A stretch of 64,000 bases of DNA from Sphingomonas canadensis (GTDB lineage: Bacteria > Pseudomonadota > Alphaproteobacteria > Sphingomonadales > Sphingomonadaceae). Location: contig NZ_JAPDRA010000003.1 of NCBI RefSeq assembly GCF_026013525.1, forward strand, positions 1 to 64,000. Direction: 5' to 3'. Under the pieces are notes generated by a model. It was not told where the DNA came from, did not search any database, and saw nothing but the letters and a program-made list of their open reading frames with translations. Below are positions 28,692-38,057 of this stretch, one piece after another. Every line of letters starts with the position of its first letter. Position 1 is the stretch's first letter. A program made the position numbers and the translations under genes.

Positions 28692-31348
28692 GCGATCCCG
28701 ATCGTCCCGATCCCGATGCCCTGCTGCGCGTCGCCGCGCAGGAAGGCAGGGGGCGCCTGAAGGTGTTCCTGGGCGCCGCCCCCGGCGTCGGCAAGACCTA
28801 TGAGATGCTGCTGGGCGGCGCGGAGCGGATGCGCGACGGCGCCGATGTCGTCATCGGCGTGGTGGAAACCCACGGCCGCGCAGAGACCGAGGCGCTGACC
28901 CGCGGGTACGAGATCGTGCCGCGGCGCGAGATCGCGCACCAGGGCCATGTGCTGCGCGAGATGGACATCGACGCCATCCTGGCCCGCCGCCCGGGGCTGG
29001 TGCTGGTCGACGAGCTGGCGCACAGCAACGCGCCCGGCAGCCGCCATCCCAAGCGATACCAGGATGTGGAGGAGCTGCTCGATGCCGGGATCGACGTGTT
29101 CACCACCGTCAACATCCAGCATATCGAGAGCCTGAACGACGTCGTCGCCAGCTTCACCCATGTCCGGGTGCGCGAGACGGTGCCCGACCGGCTGCTGGAG
29201 CGCGCCGAGATCGAGGTGGTGGACCTGCCCCCCGACGAGCTGATCGAGCGGCTGAAGGCCGGCAAGGTCTATGTCCCCGAGGAGGCGACGCGCGCGCTGG
29301 CGCATTTCTTCTCCAAATCGAACCTGTCGGCGCTGCGCGAGCTGGCGCTGCGCCGCGCCGCGCAGGCGGTGGACACGCAGATGCTCGACTATCTGCGCAG
29401 CCACGCGCTGGCGGGCAACTGGGCGGTGGGCGAGCGGATCGTGGTGGCGGTGAGCGAGCTGTCCGGATCGGAGGAGCTGGTGCGCGCCGCCAAGCGCACC
29501 GCCGACGCGATGCGCGCGCCCTGGACCGCGTTGCATGTCGAAACCCCGCGCCAGCAGCATTTCGGCGAGGAGGAGCGCCGCCGCCTGGCCGCCGCGCTGA
29601 ACCTGGCGAGCCAGCTCGGCGCGGCGGTGGTCTCCGTGCCCGCGGAGACGGTGACCGAGGGCATCCGCAGCTATCTGGCGGAGGCGCGCGCGACCCAGCT
29701 CATCGTCGGCAAGTCGGCGCGGTCGCGCTGGTTCGAGCTGCGCCACGGATCGGTGGTGGACCGGCTGGTGCGCTCCACCCCCGGGGTGGCCGTGCACGTG
29801 ATGCCGATGGAGCGCGGCGCCCCGGCCGCCCCCCGCCAGCGCCGCCGCGATTACGGTTCGCCCGCCGCCTATGGCCTTACCACCGCGATGGTGGCGGCGG
29901 TGACCATGGCGGGGAGCATGCTGCTCCACATCCTGGACCTGGGCAATGTAGCGCTGCTCTATCTGCTGCCGGTGATGGTGGCGGCCAGCCTCTACGGCCG
30001 CTGGCCGGCGCTCTATGCCGGCGCGATATCGTCGCTGGCGTACAACTTCTTCTTCCTGCCGCCCACCGGCACGCTGACCGTGCAGAACCCCGAGAATGTG
30101 GTGACGATCATCGTCCTGCTGGGGGTGGCGGTGGCGACCAGCCAGCTTTCGGCGCGGGTGCGCGCGCAGGCGGACCTGGCGGCGGGCAGCGCGCGGCAGA
30201 ATGCGGCGCTGGCCGGATTCCTGCGGCGGCTGGGCGATGCGGCGAACGAGGAGGAGCTGATGCAGGCGGTGTGCGCGGAGGTCGCGCGGCTGCTGGACCT
30301 GCGCACGGTGATGCTCACCATGTCGCCCGACGGGCCGTTGCTGCGCGCCGCCTTTCCGCCCGAGGACCGGCTGGAGACGATGGAGCGCGCCGCCGCGCAA
30401 TGGACGCTGGAGCGCGGCCTGCCCGCGGGCCGCGGATCGGACACGCTGACCGCGTCCGACTGGCTGTTCTACCCGCTCAAGGCCGCGGGCGGCACGATCG
30501 CCGCGATCGGGCTGGCGCGCGACGACGCGCAGGGCACGGTGCGTTCGGACCAGATCCCGCTGCTGATGAGCCTGCTCGACCAGGCCGCGCTGGCACTAGA
30601 GCGGATGCGGCTGCGCGACGATATGCGCGGCGTGGCCGAGCTGCGCGAGCGCGACCGGCTGCGCGCGGCGCTGCTCTCGTCGGTCAGCCACGATCTGCGC
30701 ACGCCGCTCACCTCGATCCTGGCGGCGGTGCGCGAGCTGCGCCAAGCGCCCAGCCCCGCGCTGATCGAGACGATCGACGCCGAATCGCAGCGGCTCAACC
30801 GTTTCGTCGCCAACCTGCTCGATATGGCGCGGGTGGAGGCGGGGGCGATGAAGCTGGGCGTCGAGCCGGTGGACCTGACCGACGCGGTGGCCGCCGCGGT
30901 CCATGATACGCGCGCCACGCTGGACGGGCATGCGGTGCGGCTGGACGTGTCGCCCGGCCTGCCGCTGGTGCGCGTCGATCCGCAGCTCTTCCACCATTGC
31001 CTGATCAACCTGCTCGACAATGCGGGGCGCTATGCCGATCCCGGCACGCCGATCGCCATCGCCGCCGAGCGTTCTGCCGGGTCGCTCGCGCTGTCGGTGC
31101 TGGACGAAGGGCCGGGCCTGCCCCCGGGGCGCGAGGCGGAGGTTTTCGAGCGGTTCCGCCGGCTGGAGGGATCGGACCGGTCCAAGACCGGCACCGGGCT
31201 GGGCCTGGCCATCGTCAAGGGCTTTGCCGAGGCGATGGGGCTGAGCGTGGAGGCCGCCAACCGCGGCGAGCCGCGCGGCGCGCGCTTCACGCTGCGCTTC
31301 CCCGAGGCGCTGCTGATCCGCGAGACCGGAGAGGAGAGCGCCCTATGA
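28688..31348 (+). CDS. kdpD: Sensor histidine kinase KdpD
   Basis: The potassium/turgor sensor, 886 residues. The N-terminal KdpD domain has [12 protein letters not shown] (Walker A, about 29-40), then a universal-stress-like domain, four closely spaced membrane helices (DUF4118) and a GAF-like region. The kinase core has S-H-D-L-R-T-P-L with the phospho-accepting His at about 668 and [10 protein letters not shown] in the ATP-binding domain. It starts with GTG overlapping the kdpC stop (GTGA) and ends in an ATGA overlap with kdpE, so the regulators are coupled to the pump genes. Confidence 0.96.
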   Translation: MSDPDRPDPDALLRVAAQEGRGRLKVFLGAAPGVGKTYEMLLGGAERMRDGADVVIGVVETHGRAETEALTRGYEIVPRREIAHQGHVLREMDIDAILARRPGLVLVDELAHSNAPGSRHPKRYQDVEELLDAGIDVFTTVNIQHIESLNDVVASFTHVRVRETVPDRLLERAEIEVVDLPPDELIERLKAGKVYVPEEATRALAHFFSKSNLSALRELALRRAAQAVDTQMLDYLRSHALAGNWAVGERIVVAVSELSGSEELVRAAKRTADAMRAPWTALHVETPRQQHFGEEERRRLAAALNLASQLGAAVVSVPAETVTEGIRSYLAEARATQLIVGKSARSRWFELRHGSVVDRLVRSTPGVAVHVMPMERGAPAAPRQRRRDYGSPAAYGLTTAMVAAVTMAGSMLLHILDLGNVALLYLLPVMVAASLYGRWPALYAGAISSLAYNFFFLPPTGTLTVQNPENVVTIIVLLGVAVATSQLSARVRAQADLAAGSARQNAALAGFLRRLGDAANEEELMQAVCAEVARLLDLRTVMLTMSPDGPLLRAAFPPEDRLETMERAAAQWTLERGLPAGRGSDTLTASDWLFYPLKAAGGTIAAIGLARDDAQGTVRSDQIPLLMSLLDQAALALERMRLRDDMRGVAELRERDRLRAALLSSVSHDLRTPLTSILAAVRELRQAPSPALIETIDAESQRLNRFVANLLDMARVEAGAMKLGVEPVDLTDAVAAAVHDTRATLDGHAVRLDVSPGLPLVRVDPQLFHHCLINLLDNAGRYADPGTPIAIAAERSAGSLALSVLDEGPGLPPGREAEVFERFRRLEGSDRSKTGTGLGLAIVKGFAEAMGLSVEAANRGEPRGARFTLRFPEALLIRETGEESAL

Positions 31349-32040
31349 GCAGCCTGCCCGCCGTGCTGGTGATCGACGACGAGCCGCACATCCGCCGCCT
31401 GTTGAGCGGCACGCTGGCCCGCGCGGGCTACCGCGTGGCCGAGGCCGCCAACGGCCGCCAGGCGATCGAGGCGCTGCCCCAGGCACAGCCCGATGTGGTG
31501 CTGCTCGACCTGGGCCTGCCCGATCGCGACGGACTGGAGCTGATCCCCGCGATCCGCAAGCAATCGCGTGCCGCGATCCTGGTGGTCTCCGCGCGCGAGG
31601 CGACCGAGCAGAAGGTGACCGCGCTCGATCTGGGCGCGGTCGATTACGTCACCAAGCCGTTCGATACCGAGGAGCTGCTGGCGCGGGTGCGCGCGGCGTT
31701 GCGCGGGCGGCTGACGGCGGAGGGCGGGCGCACGGGCGTCACCGCGGGCGGCGTCGCCTTCGATCTGGTCAACCATCGCGTGACGCGGGACGGGGAGGAG
31801 ATCCACCTGACCCCCAAGGAGTTCGCCGTGGTGGCCGAGCTGGCCCGCTTTCCCGGGCGCGTCATCACCCACCGTCAGCTCCTGGATGCGGTGTGGCCGC
31901 TGGAGCATGAACGGCACATCGAATATCTGCGCGTGGTGATCCGCAACCTGCGCCAGAAGCTGGAGGCTGATCCGGCACGGCCCGCGATCGTGGTCAACGA
32001 ACTGGGCGTGGGATACCGGCTGATGGGCGCCGAGGGATAG
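31345..32040 (+). CDS. kdpE: Response regulator KdpE
   Basis: An OmpR-family regulator of 231 residues. The receiver domain has V-I-D-D-E-P near the start, the phosphorylation site D55 in V-V-L-L-D-L-G-L-P-D and K in V-T-K-P-F. A winged-helix DNA-binding domain follows, with H-L-T-P-K-E-F and H-I-E-Y-L-R-V-V-I-R-N-L-R-Q-K-L-E. Phosphorylated KdpE should activate the kdp promoter in the gap before 24049. Last gene of the operon. Confidence 0.96.
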   Translation: MSSLPAVLVIDDEPHIRRLLSGTLARAGYRVAEAANGRQAIEALPQAQPDVVLLDLGLPDRDGLELIPAIRKQSRAAILVVSAREATEQKVTALDLGAVDYVTKPFDTEELLARVRAALRGRLTAEGGRTGVTAGGVAFDLVNHRVTRDGEEIHLTPKEFAVVAELARFPGRVITHRQLLDAVWPLEHERHIEYLRVVIRNLRQKLEADPARPAIVVNELGVGYRLMGAEG

Positions 32041-32130
32041 CCGCGCCGCCGCCGAACCTTATGCGATTCCAATGCGATTGGCGCGGCGCCCGTCTCGCTT
32101 GCCTATGCGCGCGGGCCTAGCTGAAGCGGC

Positions 32131-32379
32131 ATGGAATGGCATCGCCGCACCTCCGCCGCCCTGCTGCTGCGCGCAGCGGGCATGCTGCTGCTCTCGATCG
32201 CCGCGCTGGCCGGGCAGGCGCTGCGCGGGATGGCGCCCGGGGCGTTGGCGATGCTGCTCGCCGCGGCGGCCTTTCTGGCGGCATCGCTGGGCGCGGCGCT
32301 GCTGTTCGAGGGGCGCGGGCTGTTCGATCTGGTGCCCGTTCCCGGCCGCTGGCACGGGGGTGGCAACGGGCAGGTTTGA
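32131..32379 (+). CDS. Small membrane protein, 82 aa
   Basis: An open frame with two hydrophobic stretches (A-A-G-M-L-L-L-S-I-A-A-L-A-G and A-L-A-M-L-L-A-A-A-A-F-L-A-A-S-L) between charged ends (M-E-W-H-R-R; E-G-R-G-L-F-D-L-V-P-V-P-G-R-W-H). No family is recognised. The gap between kdpE and the SDR gene is long enough, and codon use fits a gene, but the ribosome binding site (GAAGCGG) is weak. Confidence 0.45.
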   Translation: MEWHRRTSAALLLRAAGMLLLSIAALAGQALRGMAPGALAMLLAAAAFLAASLGAALLFEGRGLFDLVPVPGRWHGGGNGQV

Positions 32380-32499
32380 CCCGGGCACGGCTTTCGTGCG
32401 CAAATTGCTGCCGCATGGTGCATGACCCCGGCGCGCGCCGGTGGCACGGCACCGGCCAGACCCTCCGGGGCCGATCCGATGGAAGGTGAGCCGCGCAGC

Positions 32500-33237
32500 A
32501 TGACCAGCCCTCTGTTCCTCGTCACCGGCGGCAGCCGCGGCATCGGCGCGGCGATCGCGCGCAGCGCGGCCGTGGCCGGATACCGCGTGCTGCTGAGCTA
32601 TGCCGGGCGCGCGGATGCTGCCGAGGCGGTGGCCGATGCGATCCGCGCGGAGGGCGGCGTGGCAGAGGCCGTGCGGGCCGATACCGGGCGGCCGGAGGAC
32701 GTGGCCGCGCTGTTCGCCGCCGCCGACCGGATGGGCGGGCCGCTGGCGGCCGCGGTCTATAACGGCGGAATCACCGGCGGCGTCGGGATGCTGGCGGATC
32801 AGGACGACGCGACGCTGGCGCGCGTGATCGAGGTGAACCTGACCGGCGCGCTGATCTTCGCGCGCGAGGCGATCCGGCGGATGTCGACGCGGCTGGGCGG
32901 GCAGGGCGGTTCGATCGTCCTGCTCTCCTCGCGCGCATCGCAGATCGGATCGCCCGCGCAGCATGTGTGGTACGCCGCGTCGAAGGGCGGGATCGACAGC
33001 CTGACGATCGGGCTGGCCAAGGAAGTGGCGGCGGAGGGCATCCGCGTGAACGGCGTGGCGCCCGGCCCGATCGTCACCGAGATCCATGCCGAGGGCCATC
33101 TGGACCGCATCGTCGACGCCCTGCCGATGAAGCGCATCGGCGAGCCGCAGGAGGTGGCGGATGCGGTGATGTACCTCGTCTCTGACCGCGCATCCTACGT
33201 CGCGGGGACGACGATCCTGGTGGCGGGGGCTCGGTAG
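32500..33237 (+). CDS. Short-chain dehydrogenase/reductase (FabG-like)
   Basis: A 245-residue NAD(P)-dependent oxidoreductase. T-G-G-S-R-G-I-G is at 9-16, the catalytic set is S144 / Y158 / K162 (Y-A-A-S-K), and P-G-P-I-V-T-E-I follows. The usual N-A-G is N-G-G here. A-G-R after the second strand suggests NADP preference. GGAAGGTGAG upstream favours the ATG at 32500. It converges with the LysR gene 28 bases on. The substrate is unknown; the setting suggests a catabolic unit. Confidence 0.87.
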   Translation: MTSPLFLVTGGSRGIGAAIARSAAVAGYRVLLSYAGRADAAEAVADAIRAEGGVAEAVRADTGRPEDVAALFAAADRMGGPLAAAVYNGGITGGVGMLADQDDATLARVIEVNLTGALIFAREAIRRMSTRLGGQGGSIVLLSSRASQIGSPAQHVWYAASKGGIDSLTIGLAKEVAAEGIRVNGVAPGPIVTEIHAEGHLDRIVDALPMKRIGEPQEVADAVMYLVSDRASYVAGTTILVAGAR

Positions 33238-33265
33238 GGGCCTGCCCACCGGCCATGAATGGTGT

Positions 33266-34246
33266 TCATATCGGCCGGGCACCTCCGCCGGCCGCCGCGG
33301 GGGCAGGGGCGGTGGGGTCGTCACCGCCGCCGAACAACCTGCGCACCACGCCGCGCAGCCAGACGCTGAAGGGATCGGCATGGTGGCGCCGGTGCCAATA
33401 TTGGAACACGGGCACGCTGGGAAAGCCGAATGCGGTCTCCACCCGGCGGATCAGCCCGGCGGCGGACGGGCTGGCGATGAAGGCGCCGGGGACGATCGCC
33501 ACCATGTCCGGATTGGCCGCCAGCAGCGCCGGGACCGCCATGGTGTAGGGCGTCACCACCCGCTCGCGCCGCGGCATCTCGCTCTCCACCAGTAGCGTGT
33601 CGACCGGCAGCTTGTCCGGCCGCACCGGGCGGATCACCACCTGGTCCAGCGCCGCGAAGGCCTCCGCCGACAGCGGCTCGGCAAAGCGCGCGGCGGTGCT
33701 GGCCGCCACCGCATAGCCCGCGTCAAACAGCCGCTGCTGCAGCACCTCGCCCGAAAAGGCGGCGGGGCCTGAGATGGCGAGATCGATCCAGCCCTCCTCC
33801 AGCCCCTTGATCAGGCTGTCGCCCGAGACCGGCGCCACCTTGATCCGGCATCGCGGCGCCGCCGCGCGCAGCTCCGCCGCCAGCGCGGGCAGGATCACCA
33901 GCTCGCCGTAATCGTGCAGGAACAGCGTGATGTCGCGATCGGCCAGCGAGGGATCGAAGCCGGTCCTGGTCAACAGCGTGTTGCGCAGCACCGCCACGAT
34001 CTCCGCCACCGACCGGCCGATCTCCTCGGCGCGGCTGGTGGGCAGCATGCCCTGGCCGCTGCGCACGAACAGCGGATCGCCGAAGAAGCCGCGCAGGCGC
34101 TTCAGCGCATGGCTTGCGGCGCTCTGCGTCATGCCCAGGTGACCGGCCGCCCGCGTGATGCTGCCGAAGCGGATCATCGCGTCGAACACCACCAGCAGGT
34201 TCAGGTCCAGCCGCCGCAGCGTCTCATGCGAATCGCGGCGCGCCAT
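33266..34246 (-). CDS. LysR-family transcriptional regulator
   Basis: A 326-residue regulator. The N-terminal winged helix-turn-helix includes D-L-N-L-L-V-V-F-D-A-M-I and G-S-I-T-R-A-A-G-H-L-G-M-T-Q-S-A-A-S-H-A-L-K-R-L. The ligand-binding domain (D-L-A-I-S-G-P and beyond) follows, and the C-terminus is alanine/proline-rich. It is divergent from the SDR at 34369 and convergent with the SDR at 32500, so it probably controls the flanking enzymes in response to an unknown small molecule. Confidence 0.9.
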   Translation of the reverse strand: MARRDSHETLRRLDLNLLVVFDAMIRFGSITRAAGHLGMTQSAASHALKRLRGFFGDPLFVRSGQGMLPTSRAEEIGRSVAEIVAVLRNTLLTRTGFDPSLADRDITLFLHDYGELVILPALAAELRAAAPRCRIKVAPVSGDSLIKGLEEGWIDLAISGPAAFSGEVLQQRLFDAGYAVAASTAARFAEPLSAEAFAALDQVVIRPVRPDKLPVDTLLVESEMPRRERVVTPYTMAVPALLAANPDMVAIVPGAFIASPSAAGLIRRVETAFGFPSVPVFQYWHRRHHADPFSVWLRGVVRRLFGGGDDPTAPAPAAAGGGARPI

Positions 34247-34284
34247 CCATCCTCTCCCCGGTTCCGCTCGCCCGCAACGGGCAT

Positions 34285-34304
34285 ATTCATGAATCCCATT
34301 CATG
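34285..34304. promoter_or_regulatory. Candidate LysR operator in the divergent gap
   Basis: ATTCATG occurs twice (34285-34291 and 34298-34304), 13 bases apart, and the first copy forms the palindrome TTCATGAA at 34286-34293. The spacing and position between divergent lysR and SDR genes suit a regulator site. A related ATGAA-N5-TTCAT palindrome occurs at about 33254-33268 at the other end of lysR. No experiment supports this. Confidence 0.35.
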
Positions 34305-34368
34305 TCCAACATGACCGGAGCACCCCTTCCGGCGCGGCGGAGGAGGCGGAATAACCGGGGCAGGAGAG

Positions 34369-35157
34369 ATGCTGATGCATAACAAGTCGACTTCGAAGTT
34401 GACGTTCGACGGCGATTCCATCCTGGTCACCGGTGCATCGACCGGCATCGGCCGCGCCACCGCGGGGCTGCTGGCGGCGCGCGGCGCGCGGGTGTTCCTG
34501 GTCGCGCGGCGGCGCGAGGTGGTGGAGACGGCGGCGCGCGAGATCCGCGAGGCCGGCGGCATCGCCGAATGCCTGGCCGCCGACATATCCGACCGCGACC
34601 AGCTCGACGCCGCGATCGACGCGGCGGAGGCGGCGTTCGGCCCGCTATACGGCCTGTTCGCCAACGCCGGATCGGGCGGGCGCTTCGCCGCCGCCGGAGA
34701 CTATGACGACGCCGAGTTCGACGCGGTGCTCCGCACCAACCTGACCAGCCCCTTCTGGGCGGTGAAGCGCGTGCTGCCCGGCATGATGGCGCGCGGGCGC
34801 GGCACGCTGCTCTTCACTGGCAGCCTGGCGAGCGCGCGGGGCATGGCCAACAACGCCGCCTATGTCGCATCGAAGCACGGCCTGCTGGGGCTGGCGCGCG
34901 CGATCGCGATCGAGGCGGCGCCCGCAAACGTCCGCTCCAACTGCCTGATCCCCGGCTTCATCGAGACGCCGATGATGGCCGCGATCGATCCCGCTGCGCT
35001 GGCCGGGCTGGCGCGATCGATCCCGCAGAAGCGGATGGGTAGCGCGGAGGAAGCGGGCGAGGTCGCCGCCTTCCTCCTTTCCGAAGCCGCCAGCCATGTG
35101 ACCGGCCAGTCATGGTCGGTCGACGGCGGCGTGCTGGGCACGCTGGCCGTCGGCTGA
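34369..35157 (+). CDS. Short-chain dehydrogenase/reductase
   Basis: A 262-residue SDR with T-G-A-S-T-G-I-G at 21-28, N-A-G at 99-101, S152, and Y165/K169 in A-Y-V-A-S-K-H. P-G-F-I-E-T-P-M-M and the C-terminal S-V-D-G-G-V are typical classical SDR features. CAGGAGAG lies just before the first ATG; an ATG at 34375 is an alternative. The NTF2-like gene follows 66 bases later and is probably co-transcribed. Confidence 0.88.
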   Translation: MLMHNKSTSKLTFDGDSILVTGASTGIGRATAGLLAARGARVFLVARRREVVETAAREIREAGGIAECLAADISDRDQLDAAIDAAEAAFGPLYGLFANAGSGGRFAAAGDYDDAEFDAVLRTNLTSPFWAVKRVLPGMMARGRGTLLFTGSLASARGMANNAAYVASKHGLLGLARAIAIEAAPANVRSNCLIPGFIETPMMAAIDPAALAGLARSIPQKRMGSAEEAGEVAAFLLSEAASHVTGQSWSVDGGVLGTLAVG

Positions 35158-35223
35158 GGCAGCCCCTCCCTTCACCCCCCACGAACCCCGGGATCGCGAT
35201 CCCGCCAACGCAGGAAGCAGGAC

Positions 35224-35913
35224 ATGGACGAGATCGAAGCGCTGAAGCAGCAGAACGCCGAGCTGGCCGACCGGCTGGGCCGGCTGGAGGACATCACCGA
35301 CATCCGCCGGATCCAGTTCTCCTACGGCTATTACATCGATTACTGCCATTATGAGGATGTGGTGAACCTGTTCGCCGAGGATGCGGAGGTCATCTTCCTC
35401 TCCGGCGTGTACAAGGGGCACGCGGGCATCCGCCGCCTGTACATCGACTGGATCCAGCAGCTCTTCAACCAGGGCCGCGAGGGCGCCGACGACGGATTCC
35501 TGTTCGACCACATCCAGATGCAGGACGTGATCACCATCGCCGACGACCGCAAGACCGCCAAGGGCCGCTTCCGCGGCGTGCTGCTCGGCGGATCGCACGA
35601 CATCCGCAAGTTCCGGCCGGAAGGCGTGCCCCAGCAGTTCATGGAATCGGGCATCTACGAGAACGACTATGTCCGCGAGGACGGCGTGTGGAAGATCAAG
35701 CGGCTGGATTACATGCTGCAGTGGCAGGCCGATTACGAAACCGGCTGGGCCCACACCGACGCCCATCTGCGCCCGGCGCAGGTGCTGTATCCGGAAGACC
35801 CGCTTGGCCCCGACGTGCTGCTCGACACCAAGCGCGAGACCTGGCCGTACCGCCAGGACACGCCGGTGCATTACGCCCATCCGGTGATCGCGAAGAAGCT
35901 GGCGAAGCGCTGA
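35224..35913 (+). CDS. NTF2-like (SnoaL-type) protein
   Basis: A 229-residue protein. A short N-terminal coiled coil (E-A-L-K-Q-Q-N-A-E-L-A-D-R-L-G-R-L) is followed by an NTF2-like fold: R-R-I-Q-F-S-Y-G-Y-Y-I-D, V-V-N-L-F-A-E-D-A-E-V, and W-K-I-K-R-L-D-Y. Proteins of this type act as small-molecule isomerases, dehydratases or accessory factors in catabolic clusters. Linkage to an SDR and a LysR regulator fits such a role, but the substrate cannot be read from the sequence. Confidence 0.82.
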   Translation: MDEIEALKQQNAELADRLGRLEDITDIRRIQFSYGYYIDYCHYEDVVNLFAEDAEVIFLSGVYKGHAGIRRLYIDWIQQLFNQGREGADDGFLFDHIQMQDVITIADDRKTAKGRFRGVLLGGSHDIRKFRPEGVPQQFMESGIYENDYVREDGVWKIKRLDYMLQWQADYETGWAHTDAHLRPAQVLYPEDPLGPDVLLDTKRETWPYRQDTPVHYAHPVIAKKLAKR

Positions 35914-35927
35914 TCGGGTGAGGGCCG

Positions 35928-35957
35928 CGGCGGCGGGCGGCGCGGCGCCCGCCGCCG
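35928..35957 (+). terminator. GC hairpin after the NTF2-like gene
   Basis: A 12-bp perfect G/C stem (35928-35939 with 35946-35957) with a six-base loop, 15 bases after the stop. No T-run follows, so termination efficiency is uncertain. Confidence 0.45.
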
Positions 35958-36177
35958 TGGGTTGTGTGCCAGTATCGTTTATCCCGTTCCCGCGTCCTTC
36001 GGATTCCGGAGGTGTCTCATTGGTTCACGCAGAGGCGCGGCGGTAACGTCCTCGGAAGAATGGCCCCTCGCAATATTCCATGCGGCGTGGTTCTCTATCT
36101 TCGATCCACAACCCTCGAGAATAGGTTTGCTAGCGGTCATAACCGTTGGCATCCTCCGTCCTGTTATCAGGACCAGC

Positions 36178-37143
36178 ATGAAAATGAGACAGTCAGAGCG
36201 CCGAAATTTGCAGTCGAATTCAAATGAAGATCATTATTTCTATTTTTCTGAATTCGTTTGTTTTTTAGGAAAATCAGTACGTTGGTTGATGATCTTGATT
36301 TTGATCGTGGTTGCGCCTCCGATACGGGCGCAATCCCGGGGCGATGAAATTTACGGGCAGGTTGGGCCTTGGCTAATTGCTGAGTCGAATGACGGATGCT
36401 TCGCCACTGCGTCTTTCGTCGGTGGTACTGATCTTACCTTCACCTACCGAGCCTACGATTCAACCTCCATGTTGATCATTTCGAACGAGCTGTTCGCTTC
36501 GGTGGAATCTGGGACGATCTATCCGATAGAGATATTATTCCACACACGGGGGCGGACAGACGACGGCTGGGGCTCGAAGGATTTTCTGGGGGTTTCCGGT
36601 CGCGCAGTGGGCATCACATTGGATGCTGAAGTGCTCGACGATATCGCGGCGGCGGACGGTATTTCATTTCTATATCGCGGGAGAAGGGTTGAAAAGCTGA
36701 GCTTGAAGGGTAGCTCGAAGGCCGTGTTCTTGCTGGTTAAGTGCGGCGGGAATTTTGCGCGCAAGCATCCGCGGGACCCGTTCGCGGATCCGGACGTGCC
36801 GCCGCGCACGTCCGTGGGAGCAAGCCCGGCGTCGCCGCGCGGAATGGTTGGCTCGTGGGTTACGAATGACGACTACCCGCCCGGTGCGAGGCGCGCGGGG
36901 CAGCAAGGCGTTACGAGCTTCAGGATCGACATCGATGTTTCCGGATCGCCTGTCGCTTGCACGATCACGCAGTCAAGTGGTCATTCGGTTCTGGACAACG
37001 CGACATGCTCACTCCTGATGCGACGAGCTCGCTTCAACCCAGCGAAGAATGCGCAGGGGAAGCCAGTCCCCGGTGCATTCGAGAGCCGATTTCGATGGTC
37101 CCTCGAATCCGCAGACGGGAACATCGGCTCCGCGCAGCCATGA
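36178..37143 (+). CDS. TonB C-terminal-domain protein in low-GC DNA
   Basis: The C-terminal roughly 75 residues form a TonB-C domain: F-R-I-D-I-D-V-S-G-S-P, C-T-I-T-Q-S-S-G, L-D-N-A-T-C, and R-R-A-R-F-N-P-A-K-N-A-Q-G-K-P-V-P. A hydrophobic segment near residue 38 (M-I-L-I-L-I-V-V-A-P-P-I-R-A-Q) looks like a signal peptide and would be N-terminal if translation begins at the ATG at 36289. The ATG at 36178 has only a weak CAGGA upstream. The middle roughly 150 residues match nothing I know. The 5' part (about 36130-36340) is strikingly AT-rich, with different codon use from all its neighbours, which suggests acquired DNA. Confidence 0.7.
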   Translation: MKMRQSERRNLQSNSNEDHYFYFSEFVCFLGKSVRWLMILILIVVAPPIRAQSRGDEIYGQVGPWLIAESNDGCFATASFVGGTDLTFTYRAYDSTSMLIISNELFASVESGTIYPIEILFHTRGRTDDGWGSKDFLGVSGRAVGITLDAEVLDDIAAADGISFLYRGRRVEKLSLKGSSKAVFLLVKCGGNFARKHPRDPFADPDVPPRTSVGASPASPRGMVGSWVTNDDYPPGARRAGQQGVTSFRIDIDVSGSPVACTITQSSGHSVLDNATCSLLMRRARFNPAKNAQGKPVPGAFESRFRWSLESADGNIGSAQP

Positions 37144-37449
37144 GCCCGTCACTGGATTGTCTTGCCGAACCCGCCTCCGTCGAAACGCGGGCTGCAAAGG
37201 CGCCCCCGCCGCGGCATTGCGGGTTTTTCCGGCCGCAGCTTGCCTAACGTGGCTGCCCCGAGAGCAATCTGGCGATGATCGACGACGAGGTGCGGAGAAT
37301 CTGCATTCTGCAACGAGGTGCTGCCGCTGGAGCAATCGCTGATGGCGTTCATTCGGGGGCGACGGCTGGAAATATGCTAGGAGCGTGCGCGGTGCCGCGT
37401 GGTGCTCTTGGCAAGCACTCGCGCAAGCGATTCTAATGATGTGGAAAAT
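37144..37449. other. Gene-free gap between the TonB-C gene and tRNA-Pro
   Basis: About 300 bases with short broken frames only, no ribosome binding site followed by a gene-like frame, and no strong hairpin. Base composition is intermediate. It could be the decayed edge of the same foreign segment as the TonB-C gene. I see no direct repeat of the tRNA end in it. Confidence 0.5.
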
Positions 37450-37526
37450 TGGTCGGGGCGACAGGATTCGAACCTGCGACCCCCACACCCCCAGTGTGAT
37501 GCGCTACCAGGCTGCGCTACGCCCCG
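37450..37526 (-). tRNA. tRNA-Pro (anticodon GGG)
   Basis: Read on the minus strand, it starts CGGGGCG, whose acceptor partner CGCCCCG lies before the discriminator A and an encoded CCA. The D arm GCGC-AGCCTGGTA-GCGC, the anticodon loop CT-GGG-GG on a 5-bp stem and the T arm GGTTCGAATCC are all complete. Anticodon GGG reads proline codons CCC/CCU. The 77-nt length includes CCA. Confidence 0.95.
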
Positions 37527-37712
37527 ACCGAGGGACGCGCATCTAGGCGGGTGTGCGGCGGGATGCAAGGGCGGATGCGGCGGCCGGCGCAGGGCCGCTG
37601 GGGACGGCGCGGCAAATCTTCAAGAGTTGCGCGGCCGATGTGCGCGTGATAGCGCGCGCCCCTTGTACGGAGGCGGATAATCCCGCCCCGGGAACCAGGC
37701 CCCAGGGAACCT

Positions 37713-38057
37713 ATGTTCATCACCCCAGCTTATGCCCAGACCGCAGGCGCGGCCGCCGATAGCGGCGGTACGATTCAGACCGTCCTGTTCTTCGGCCAGT
37801 TCGCGCTGCTCTTCGTCGCCTTCTATTTCCTGCTGATCCGTCCGCAGCAGAAGCGGCAGAAGGAGCATCAGGCCACGATCAACGCTGTGAAGAAGGGCGA
37901 CCAGGTCGTCACCGCCGGCGGCCTGATCGGCAAGGTCACCAAGGTTGACGAGGCCGAGGTGGAGATCGAACTGGGGACCAATGTGAAGGTCCGCGCGGTC
38001 AAGTCCACGCTCGCCGAAGTCCGGCCCGCGGGCGGCGCCAAGCCAGCGAACGACTGA
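37713..38057 (+). CDS. yajC: Preprotein translocase subunit YajC
   Basis: The 114-residue Sec-accessory protein has one N-terminal membrane helix (F-G-Q-F-A-L-L-F-V-A-F-Y-F-L-L-I-R-P-Q-Q-K-R-Q-K), then the conserved G-D-Q-V-V-T-A-G-G-L-I-G-K-V. It associates with SecDF at the inner membrane. The stop codon overlaps the secD ATG (TGATG), so the two are coupled. Confidence 0.95.
   Translation: MFITPAYAQTAGAAADSGGTIQTVLFFGQFALLFVAFYFLLIRPQQKRQKEHQATINAVKKGDQVVTAGGLIGKVTKVDEAEVEIELGTNVKVRAVKSTLAEVRPAGGAKPAND

Noticed and set aside
37450..37526. tRNA-Pro as an attachment site with flanking direct repeat
   Set aside because: I could not find a second copy of the tRNA 3' end near the low-GC gene, and there is no integrase in the window.
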